The notes under the pieces: generated by a model
Database searches by the model: none
What the model was told of the DNA's origin: nothing
What the model saw: only the letters and a program-made list of their open reading frames with translations
Position numbers and translations under genes: made by a program
Shown here: in pieces, positions 6,441 through 13,140 of the stretch
Layout: every line of letters begins with the position of its first letter
Numbering within the stretch: position 1 is the stretch's first letter
Assembly (NCBI GenBank): GCA_050695215.1
Contig: JBOGSD010000085.1
Coordinates: 1 to 16,889 of the forward strand
Length of the DNA stretch: 16,889 bases
Reading direction: 5' to 3'
DNA from: JACQGZ01 sp050695215
GTDB lineage: Bacteria; Sysuimicrobiota; Sysuimicrobiia; Sysuimicrobiales; Humicultoraceae

Positions 6441-6845
6441 ATGATTGAGACGTGGGGCCTGGGAAAGACCCTTTCAACGGCCCCCCTGGCCGTTTTCCAT
6501 GGCTTTTCGACGCCTCCACCGGGCGGTGCGGGCACTGGATGGGGTGACGAATACCCCGATCCGCTGACCACCGTCTTTGCGGCGGTGTCGGCTTTTCTGG
6601 CCGGTGTGTTCTATCCCACGACGGTGCTGCCCCCAGCGCTGCAGCAGGTCGCCCAGCTGCTGCCGCTGACGCACGCGGTGCGTGGCGTCCGCCTGGCCGT
6701 TCTCCAGGGATACAGGGTGACGGCCTTGTGGCGGGAAATTCTCTTTCTGACGGTCTTCATCGGGATAGCCATCCCGCTGGCGGTGGGGGCGTTCCGCGTG
6801 GCCATCGTCCAGGCGAAACGCTCGGGGACCCTCGGCGCCTACTGA
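6441..6845 (+). pseudogene. Truncated ABC-2 type transporter permease (C-terminal remnant)
   Basis: From about base 6558 the + strand encodes the last third of an ABC-2 permease: DPLTTVFAAVSAFLAGVFYP, TVLPPALQQVAQLLPLTHAV, RGVRLAVLQG, then a final membrane helix and an RSGTLGAY end. The conserved phrase (S/A)(A/T)FLAGVFYPxxVLP normally lies about two thirds into a 250-270-residue protein. Residues before it (6441-6557) do not resemble a permease and contain a terminator-like hairpin, so the N-terminal half is missing. No ATPase partner is present in the window. The stop is one base before the GTG of the nucleotidyltransferase gene, which suggests an ancestral transporter-nucleotidyltransferase operon. 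Whether the stub is translated is unknown. Confidence 0.72.
6476..6496 (+). terminator. Rho-independent terminator-like hairpin
   Basis: AACGGCC (6476-6482) pairs perfectly with GGCCGTT (6488-6494) across a 5-base loop and runs into TTTT (6493-6496). The T-run is on the + strand. No intact + strand gene lies upstream, so the hairpin may be a relic of one that was lost. It would also reduce read-through into the permease remnant and nucleotidyltransferase. Confidence 0.5.
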
Positions 6846-6846
6846 G

Positions 6847-8013
6847 GTGAATCCGGCCGCGGCTGAGGAGATCACGGCGCCAGCCGGGCTGTACCCGTTC
6901 GAGGCCGCGCTCCTGCAGATCGTGCGCTTCGGCTCGCCGGAGGTGCCGGCGCTGTCGGCGGAGGCGTGGGGGGCGGTGGCGCGGCTGGCCCGCTGGGAAA
7001 GCCTGACGCCGCTGGTCCACGCCGCCGTCCGCGGAACGGATGCCCCCGCCGCGGCGACGGTCCCCCCGGAGATCGCCGCCGAGATGGCCGCCGCCCACGC
7101 GGCGTCGGCCGGCGCGGTCGAAGGATTGTACGAGCAGCTCTCCACGGTCACGGGAGCGCTGCGCGCCGCGACGATCCCCGCGGTGGTCCTGAAGGGCGCC
7201 GCCCTCGCCAGGGGCGTCTATCAGGATGCGGCGCTGCGGCCCTTCAGCGATCTCGACCTGCTGGTCCGTGTCGCCGACGTCGACCGCGTGCATCTCGCCC
7301 TGACCAGTCTGGGGTACGCCATCGCGGGCGGAGCGCCCTCAGACGCCGACCGCGCCTGGCGACACGGGCGCGGCTACTTCGATCCGCAGCGACGCCGCGT
7401 CCCCGTCGACGTCCACTGGCGCTACGCGGGGTATCCGCTGATGTTTCCGATCGATTACGAGGACGTCTTCGCCCGGGCCATCCTCCGCTCCACCGGCGGG
7501 GTACCGGGGGCGATGCCCTCCGCCCTGGATATGGTAGTGGCGCTGTCTGTTCACTTTCTACGCGAATTATGGTACGGCAAGGCGAAGCTGCGCTATCTGC
7601 GGGACATCACGGAAGTCTGCGGCCGCGGGCCCGTCGAGTGGACGAGGCTCGAGCGGGTGGTGGACGCCTCACCCCTGCTGCGGACCCCGCTCTTCCTTGC
7701 CGTGGCCGCCGCCGCCGCCCTGCTCAGAGCGCCCGTGCCCCCTGACGCCATCGCCGCGCTGCGGCCGCGGCGCTGGCGGTTCCTCCACCGCCGGCTGCTA
7801 GGGCGGGTGAGCCGGCAGATGATGCGCGTGGAGCGCCCCGTGGCCGCCGTCACTCAAGTGGGCTTGATGCGCGGGCTCGATGCCGGGGTTGTCGACTTGA
7901 CGCGCTGGCTCTGGACGCTGGTGGCGGTGCCCCGCCCCCTGGCCCCGAGCCGGCGGCGCTGGCTGCGCTATCTCACCGGAGGTCCCTTCAGGGGCGTCCG
8001 GCCCGCCGACTGA
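6847..8013 (+). CDS. Nucleotidyltransferase-family protein of the PqqD/HprK-linked type
   Basis: The 388-residue protein carries the NTP_transf_5-like core: VVLKGAALARGVYQDAALRP at 113-132 followed by FSDLDLLV, with K116 and metal-binding D135 and D137. The N-terminal ~105 residues are helical; the C-terminal ~200 residues include LDMVVALSVHFLRELWYGKAKLR and basic helices. Family members sit in clusters with PqqD-like proteins and HprK-like kinases, and in some lasso-peptide clusters (a PadeN-like role), where they are thought to modify the peptide or its phosphate. The reaction here is unknown. GTG 6847 starts one base after the permease remnant's stop and probably relies on coupling, since no clear ribosome site is seen. 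The gene runs opposite to the other cluster members. Confidence 0.8.
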   Translation: MNPAAAEEITAPAGLYPFEAALLQIVRFGSPEVPALSAEAWGAVARLARWESLTPLVHAAVRGTDAPAAATVPPEIAAEMAAAHAASAGAVEGLYEQLSTVTGALRAATIPAVVLKGAALARGVYQDAALRPFSDLDLLVRVADVDRVHLALTSLGYAIAGGAPSDADRAWRHGRGYFDPQRRRVPVDVHWRYAGYPLMFPIDYEDVFARAILRSTGGVPGAMPSALDMVVALSVHFLRELWYGKAKLRYLRDITEVCGRGPVEWTRLERVVDASPLLRTPLFLAVAAAAALLRAPVPPDAIAALRPRRWRFLHRRLLGRVSRQMMRVERPVAAVTQVGLMRGLDAGVVDLTRWLWTLVAVPRPLAPSRRRWLRYLTGGPFRGVRPAD

Positions 8014-8041
8014 TCCCGCGGGCGGGCGGTCGGGCGCAGGG

Positions 8042-8566
8042 TTAGTCGGAGAAGTTCTGCACCACGACGACCCCCCAGGGGCCGCCGTCCACCACGCCGA
8101 TGCCGATGAGGCGGTAGTCGGGCAGCAAGATGTTCTGGCGGTGGCCCGCGCTGGCCATCAGCGCCTCGTGCGCCGCCCGCAGATCCTGCGCGTACGCCAG
8201 ATTCTCGCCCACCATGCGCACGCGGACGCCCAGGCGCTTGACGCGCTGCTGAGGGGAGCGGCCATCCCGGGACAGGTGCGAGAGATAGCCGAAGGCAAAC
8301 ATGTCCACCCCGTGCGCGCGGGCCGCCCGGCGAATCGTGGCGTGTGGCATCAGGGGAGGGAGGCCGACCGCCACCCGCTCCTGGTTGATCAGGTTGAGGA
8401 CGATCAGCTCCAGGTCCCAGTTCGCCTGCGGCTCGGGCATGCGGTACGGCAGCGTATAGACGGCGGGAGCGCCGGGCTGCCCCGCCACGAGAGGAACGAC
8501 GCGGGTCGACGCCGGGAGCGTGAGCGCAGCGGCGATAGCGATCAGGATGGCCGGACGTCCGAGCAT
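8042..8566 (-). CDS. Secreted CAP-domain (SCP/YkwD-like) protein
   Basis: The 174-residue protein has an N-terminal signal peptide (about residues 1-20, IAIAAALTLPAS) and a CAP domain of the bacterial YkwD type: NLINQERVAVGLPPL (58-72), H85 and H97 (YLSH), E121 in VGENLAYA, and GHRQNIL at 141-147. The two His and the Glu are the usual cavity residues. Bacterial CAP proteins are extracytoplasmic and mostly of unknown activity. ATG 8566 is chosen over an in-frame ATG at 8599 because GGAGGG lies 6 bases upstream of it and the signal peptide starts there. The Trp-x-x-Ser before GHR is replaced by Leu-x-x-Ala. It lies 64 bases after pgl on the same strand and may be transcribed with it. Confidence 0.86.
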   Translation of the reverse strand: MLGRPAILIAIAAALTLPASTRVVPLVAGQPGAPAVYTLPYRMPEPQANWDLELIVLNLINQERVAVGLPPLMPHATIRRAARAHGVDMFAFGYLSHLSRDGRSPQQRVKRLGVRVRMVGENLAYAQDLRAAHEALMASAGHRQNILLPDYRLIGIGVVDGGPWGVVVVQNFSD

Positions 8567-8630
8567 GAGGATCCCTCCGAGGGCCTCATGCCCCTCCACC
8601 GCGGCGTCTAGTCGCTACGGTTCGTGGTGA

Positions 8631-9383
8631 CTACGGTATGGAAGACACGGAACGGGCGTATCGGGGGAGGCGGGCGGCCGCCGCGTCATCGAGGAACCAG
8701 GTCACGCGCCCTCCGCGCAGCAGGGAAGCGGGGATGGTCTCAGAGGGAGGATGGAGCAGCGCTCTGGCGAGGGAGGCCGCTTTCTCTGCGCCCACGGCCA
8801 GGATCAATACGGCCCGCGCAGATTTGATGAGAGGAAGCGTCATCGTCACACGGCGGCGCGGTGACGCGGGAGCGACCGTCGCCTGGACCAGCCGCTCCGA
8901 CCGAAGCGCAGAGGCCCGCGGGAAGAGAGACCCGACGTGGCCGTCGCGCCCCACACCCAGGAGGATCAGGTCGAGGCGGGGGGACGTTCCCAGGCGCCGC
9001 CGGAGCAGCCGTTCGTAGCGGGCCGCCTCCCGCGCCGGCGGCCTCACCTCCCCGCGGATGCGATGCACCCGCCGCGCCGGCACCGGCACGCGCGAGAGCC
9101 AGCGCTCCCAGGCCAGCCGGTAGTTGCTGTCTCGATGCTCCGGGCGCACGGCGCGTTCGTCGCTCCAGAAGATCTCCAATCGATCGTAGGGCAGCGCCCG
9201 CGGGCCCGCGTCCCCAAGCGTGCGGAAGAGCGCCTCGGGCGTCTGCCCGCCGGAGAGCGCCAGCGTGAAACGGCCGCGCGCCGTCACCGCCGCGAAGGCC
9301 CGGCGGCGCAGCGTGCGGGCGGCGCTTTCCGCGAGCGCGTGGATGGTGGGAAAGACGCGGATGCGGAAGGCCGCCCGCGTCAC
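8631..9383 (-). CDS. pgl: 6-phosphogluconolactonase
   Basis: The 250-residue enzyme hydrolyses 6-phosphogluconolactone to 6-phosphogluconate, the second step of the oxidative pentose phosphate pathway. Family motifs are LSGGQTP (43-49), SDER (74-77), DSNYR (85-89) and LGVGRDGHVGSLFP (142-155); the last carries the catalytic His. Length is normal for the DevB/SOL-type lactonase. The GTG start overlaps the opcA TGA by four bases (9380-9383), so it is translationally coupled as the last gene of gnd-zwf-opcA-pgl. Confidence 0.93.
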   Translation of the reverse strand: MTRAAFRIRVFPTIHALAESAARTLRRRAFAAVTARGRFTLALSGGQTPEALFRTLGDAGPRALPYDRLEIFWSDERAVRPEHRDSNYRLAWERWLSRVPVPARRVHRIRGEVRPPAREAARYERLLRRRLGTSPRLDLILLGVGRDGHVGSLFPRASALRSERLVQATVAPASPRRRVTMTLPLIKSARAVLILAVGAEKAASLARALLHPPSETIPASLLRGGRVTWFLDDAAAARLPRYARSVSSIP

Positions 9384-10501
9384 GCCGCGCCGAGCAGGGC
9401 GGCCGCCGCGCGGACGGCTTGTTCGTAAATGCGGTCTCGTCCCAGCAGATCCATCTCCACCGCCAGGAGGGACGCTTCGTCCTGGGCCTCCAGCGGGAGC
9501 GCTTGGCGGGTGGCCGGGCTCGAGGGGCTCTCCGCGGTGGCGATGACCGCGCCGGCCTTATCGTTGCGCTGGATCGAGAAGGTGGCCTCCCCCGCCACGA
9601 TCATGGTAGAGAGCAGCGCTCCGGCGGGATGAGGCGCCCGCGATTCGGGATGGAGCGAGAGGGCGATGGGATGGCCCCGCTGATCGATCAGGGCGGCCCG
9701 CCACGGGGCGGCGCCGGGGCGAACCGGCTCTTTCACCGTCCAGCGGAGACGCGCCATCAGCCACCCCGCATAGAGCAGGGCCTGGATGCGCGTCGCCGCG
9801 GCGTGAGCGATACGGACGCGGCCGATGCGCTCCGCCGCGCCGGCGTGCGGCGGGGCGAAGAACTGCGCGGTGAGCCCCCGCCAGAGCGCCAGTCGACCCC
9901 AGGTCAGATCACCGAGGGGTGCGCTCTCCCCGCTCCCGCTCAGGAGCGCCGCCGCTTCGAGAGCCCCGCCGCCGTCGGGGAAGGCGGCGCTGTCGATGAT
10001 CAGCCGGTCGGCGACCTCACGGAGATCGTTGACGAAAGGATCGGACCGGTCGGGGGCCGGCCAGTAGAGCACCACCGGCATGTCCGGGAGGACCAGGTTG
10101 CGGACGACGCTGGGGAAGCGGTCCCGCTCGGCGGGGGCGGCCCGCACGATGATCTGCTCGCTGCAAATCTGCTTGCGGCTGCGCCGCAGGGTGCGGCAGG
10201 AGGCGGTGACCTCTGCGGCCAGCGCGGGTTCGTCCGGGTCGGCCACGAGCAGGATCGCCCGAGCCGGGTGGCGTTGGCTGGTCTGGCTCGCCACCTCGGC
10301 CAGGGCGGCCGCGCCCTGCGGGGCGGCGGCGTAGGCCAGCAGCGTCAGGGTGCGGGTCCGGGTGAGGGCCACGCCCTCGGCCTCCGACCGTTCCGCGGCG
10401 CTGCGCCACAGGTCGGCCAGTTCCCGTTCCACCGCGGTCACGTCGACGCGGCGCGGCTGGTCGATGAGCGGCTGGAGGACCGCTGCCCTCGTGGCGCTCA
10501 C
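9380..10501 (-). CDS. opcA: Glucose-6-phosphate dehydrogenase assembly protein OpcA
   Basis: The 373-residue protein has the OpcA two-part layout: an N-terminal segment with TLTLLAYAA and HPARAILLVAD, a middle with EQIIVRA, VRNLVLPDMPVVLYWPAP and ADRLIIDSA, and a C-terminal domain with LTWGRLALWRGLTAQFF. OpcA is known in cyanobacteria and actinobacteria as a factor needed for active or oligomeric glucose-6-phosphate dehydrogenase. GTG 10501 is chosen because it overlaps the zwf TGA (10498-10501); the frame open to 10561 would lie inside zwf. It lies between zwf and pgl, as in many high-GC Gram-positives and Chloroflexota. Confidence 0.9.
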   Translation of the reverse strand: MSATRAAVLQPLIDQPRRVDVTAVERELADLWRSAAERSEAEGVALTRTRTLTLLAYAAAPQGAAALAEVASQTSQRHPARAILLVADPDEPALAAEVTASCRTLRRSRKQICSEQIIVRAAPAERDRFPSVVRNLVLPDMPVVLYWPAPDRSDPFVNDLREVADRLIIDSAAFPDGGGALEAAALLSGSGESAPLGDLTWGRLALWRGLTAQFFAPPHAGAAERIGRVRIAHAAATRIQALLYAGWLMARLRWTVKEPVRPGAAPWRAALIDQRGHPIALSLHPESRAPHPAGALLSTMIVAGEATFSIQRNDKAGAVIATAESPSSPATRQALPLEAQDEASLLAVEMDLLGRDRIYEQAVRAAAALLGAA

Positions 10502-12060
10502 AGCCTGCGCCAGCGGCGGCCGTTTCCTTCGATCAGCGCCTTCGCCGCCTCGGGGCCCCACGACCCGGCTTCGTAGTTGGGGAAGTCTGCCGGCGGAGTG
10601 GCCCCCCAGGCCTCCAGGATCGGCATCATCAGCCCCCAGGACAGTTCCACTTCGTCCCGCCGGGCAAACAAGGTGCGGTCGCCCACCATCGCGTCGAGCA
10701 GCAACCGTTCGTACGCCGTCGGCTCCTCCACACCGAAGGAGGTGCCGTAGTTGAAGTCCATGTTCACGGCGCGGATGCGCGTGGCCTGGCCCGGCACTTT
10801 GGCGGCGAAGCGCAGCGTGATGCCTTCGTCCGGCTGGATATTCAGCGTGAGCACGTTCGGGGCCATCTCGTCGATGCCGGCTTGGCGGAACAACTGCAGC
10901 GGCGGCACCTGGAACTGAATGGCGATTTCGGTAACGCGTTTGGGCAGCCGTTTGCCGGTGCGCAGGTAAAAGGGGACACCGGCCCAGCGCCAGTTGTCGA
11001 TCTCAAAACGCGCCGCCACGAAGGTGGCCGTGGCGGAGTCGGGCGCGACGCGCTCCTCTTCGCGGTAGCCCGGGACGTCCCGCCCATCGACCGCGCCGCG
11101 TCCGTACTGGCCGCGCACCACGGCCTCGTCCACCTCTTCGGGGGCGAACGGCCGCACCGCGTGCAGGATCTTTACCTTCTCGTCCCGCACCGCGTCGGCT
11201 TCGATGGCCGCGGGGGGCTCCATCGCCACCAGGGTGAGGAGTTGGAGGAGGTGGTTCTGCAGCATGTCGCGGCCGACGCCCGCCTCCTCGTAGTAGCCGC
11301 CCCGGCCGGCGATGCCCCCGGCCTCGGCCACCGTGATCTGCACATGGTCGACGTACTGCCGCGTCCAGATCGGCTCGAAGATGGTGTTGCCGAACCGGAA
11401 GATCATCAAATTCTGGACGGTCTCCTTGCCCAGATAGTGGTCGATGCGGAAGACCTGCGTCTCGTCAAAGACCTCGCCGACGCGCCAGTTGAGGTCCTGG
11501 GCGGTCTGCAGGTCCGACCCGAACGGCTTCTCGATGATGATCCGCGCCCACCCTTCCCCCGCGCCGCCGGGGTCGCCGGCCCGCCGCGCCCGGGCGCCCA
11601 GGCGGGAGGCGGCGAGCTGGTTGATGATGTCGTGGTAGACGCTGGGGGGCGTGGAAAGATAGAAGAGCCGGTTTCCTCCCAGCCCCATGCGGCCATCGAG
11701 GTCGGTCAGGACCGCGCGCAGGCGGTCGTAGCCTCCCCGGTCGCTGTATTCGCTCTGGACGTAACTGATCCGCTGCGCGAACGTGTCCCAGGTCTCGACG
11801 TCGTAAGGGATCTCGGCGCTCTCTTCCACGGCCTGGCGCACCTGGGCGCGAAACGCGTCATCGCTGAAGGGACGCCGGGCGAAGGCCACGACGGCGAACG
11901 CGGCGGGCAGCAGCCCTTTGCGGGACAGGTTGTAGAGGTCGGGGATGAGCCGCCGCCTGGCCAGGTCGCCGGTGCCGCCGAAGATGACCACTGCGAGGGG
12001 GGAGGGCTGCCGGCGCAGCCGGAGTCCTTCGCGCAGCCGCTCGCTGAGCAGCGTTTCCAT
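10498..12060 (-). CDS. zwf: Glucose-6-phosphate 1-dehydrogenase
   Basis: The 520-residue enzyme oxidises glucose 6-phosphate to 6-phosphogluconolactone, with NADP as the usual acceptor. The nucleotide-binding loop FGGTGDLARRRL begins near residue 27; EKPFGSDL (177-184) and the substrate signature RIDHYLGKE (205-213) follow; DMLQNHLLQLL (265-275) holds the catalytic His at 270. It is slightly longer than the usual 480-510, because of an N-terminal lead (residues 1-20) and a Gly-rich insert near 155-170. ATG 12060 abuts the gnd stop with no gap. No residue in the core motifs is lost. Confidence 0.95.
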   Translation of the reverse strand: METLLSERLREGLRLRRQPSPLAVVIFGGTGDLARRRLIPDLYNLSRKGLLPAAFAVVAFARRPFSDDAFRAQVRQAVEESAEIPYDVETWDTFAQRISYVQSEYSDRGGYDRLRAVLTDLDGRMGLGGNRLFYLSTPPSVYHDIINQLAASRLGARARRAGDPGGAGEGWARIIIEKPFGSDLQTAQDLNWRVGEVFDETQVFRIDHYLGKETVQNLMIFRFGNTIFEPIWTRQYVDHVQITVAEAGGIAGRGGYYEEAGVGRDMLQNHLLQLLTLVAMEPPAAIEADAVRDEKVKILHAVRPFAPEEVDEAVVRGQYGRGAVDGRDVPGYREEERVAPDSATATFVAARFEIDNWRWAGVPFYLRTGKRLPKRVTEIAIQFQVPPLQLFRQAGIDEMAPNVLTLNIQPDEGITLRFAAKVPGQATRIRAVNMDFNYGTSFGVEEPTAYERLLLDAMVGDRTLFARRDEVELSWGLMMPILEAWGATPPADFPNYEAGSWGPEAAKALIEGNGRRWRRL

Positions 12061-12957
12061 CTAGCCCTCTCGCACCGCGTGGCCGCCGAACTGCTGGCGC
12101 AGCGCCGCGAGCATGCGGGCGGAGAACGACTCCTCCTGCCGGGAGCGGAAGCGCGTCTGCAGCGCCAGCGTGATCACCGGCATCGGCACGCCGCGCTCGA
12201 TCGACTCCTGCACCGCCCAGCGTCCTTCGCCCGAGTCTTCCACGTAGCCTCGGATCGACGTGAGTCCCGGGTCGGCGGCGAGGGCGCGCTGGGCCAGCTC
12301 CATCAACCACGACCGCACCACGCTGCCCTGGTTCCACAACGCGGCGATCGCCGGCAGGTCGAGGGAGAACTCTGACGCCGACATGAGTTCAAACCCTTCG
12401 CCGATGGCCTGCATCATGCCGTACTCGATGGCGTTGTGCACCATCTTGACGAAGTGCCCCGCGCCGTGCGGCCCCGCCAGCAGGTAGCCGTTCTCCGGCG
12501 CGAGGGTGCGCAGCAGCGGCTCGAGACGCCGGTAGACCGGCTCCTCGCCGCCGAGCATCAAGCAGAACCCAATCTGCAGCCCCCAGATCCCGCCGCTCAC
12601 GCCCGCGTCCAGAAAGTGAAACCCGCGGGCGGTGAGATCGGCGGCGCGCCGTTGGGAGTCGCGGAAGTTGGCGTTCCCCCCGTCCACGATGATGTCGCCT
12701 CGTGCCAGGAGCGGCGTCACGTCGTCGATGAACTGCGTCGTGACCTTCCCGGCGGGCAGCATCAACCAGACCGCGCGCGGCGGAGTGAGCCGCTCGACAA
12801 GATCGGTGAGCGAATGAACCCCGACCGCTCCATCTCGCTCCGCCTCCTGGACCGGTCCGGGGCTGCGGTTCCACGCGACGACGCGATGCCCGCCGCGCAC
12901 CAGGCGGCGCGTCATGTTCAACCCCATCCGGCCGAGACCGACCATGCCGAGTTCCAC
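12061..12957 (-). CDS. gnd: 6-phosphogluconate dehydrogenase, decarboxylating, short form
   Basis: The 298-residue enzyme decarboxylates 6-phosphogluconate to ribulose 5-phosphate. It shows the coenzyme loop GLGRMGLNM (7-15), VDGGNANFRDS (91-101), AGVSGGIWG (118-126) and the active-site KMVHNAIEYGMMQ (171-183, with K171 and N175). This is the short (~300-residue) GndA/YqeC-type form, not the ~470-residue classical enzyme. The segment after the second strand is WNRSPG, an NRS pattern more usual in NADP enzymes, so the cofactor is uncertain. GTG 12957 has GGAGGT 8 bases upstream. It is the first gene of the pentose phosphate operon and has a promoter candidate at 13008-13035. Confidence 0.92.
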   Translation of the reverse strand: MELGMVGLGRMGLNMTRRLVRGGHRVVAWNRSPGPVQEAERDGAVGVHSLTDLVERLTPPRAVWLMLPAGKVTTQFIDDVTPLLARGDIIVDGGNANFRDSQRRAADLTARGFHFLDAGVSGGIWGLQIGFCLMLGGEEPVYRRLEPLLRTLAPENGYLLAGPHGAGHFVKMVHNAIEYGMMQAIGEGFELMSASEFSLDLPAIAALWNQGSVVRSWLMELAQRALAADPGLTSIRGYVEDSGEGRWAVQESIERGVPMPVITLALQTRFRSRQEESFSARMLAALRQQFGGHAVREG

Positions 12958-13007
12958 CGTCGTTCACCTCCGCAGCCGGCGGCCACCCGGCGCCGGAACC
13001 ATCCCTT

Positions 13008-13035
13008 AGTGTACCTACCCGTCCGGACGGCGCAA
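13008..13035 (-). promoter_or_regulatory. Putative promoter and operator of the gnd-zwf-opcA-pgl operon
   Basis: On the - strand TTGCGC (13035-13030) and TACACT (13013-13008) are 16 bases apart; transcription would begin near 13001 with a leader of about 44 bases. A perfect palindrome CCGTCCGGACGG (13019-13030) fills most of the spacer and is well placed to bind a dimeric regulator. Hexamers match those upstream of the gene at 5972-6289. The divergent ctaA-ctaB gene starts about 110 bases away. Confidence 0.5.
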
Positions 13036-13140
13036 ACTCCATCCCCGTGCCGGTTCGACCTGCAGCCGGCGTCCCGCTGCGATCGATCAGCAGGCGCGAC
13101 TCCCCGGGCGCGTCGAATCTACCGGCGAACCCAAACGGCG

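Noticed and set aside
6432..6480. CRISPR-repeat-like ends (GATTGAGAC, CTTTCAACGG)
   Set aside because: Only single copies, no regularly spaced repeat, no cas genes.
10882..12375. Long + strand open frame opposite zwf and gnd
   Set aside because: Low-complexity Gly/Asp/Val/His composition, opposite two certain enzymes, no domain.
12436..13140. Upstream extension of the CtaA-CtaB reading frame
   Set aside because: It lies over gnd and its promoter on the other strand, is Arg/Pro/His-rich, and the conserved membrane protein begins at ATG 13141.
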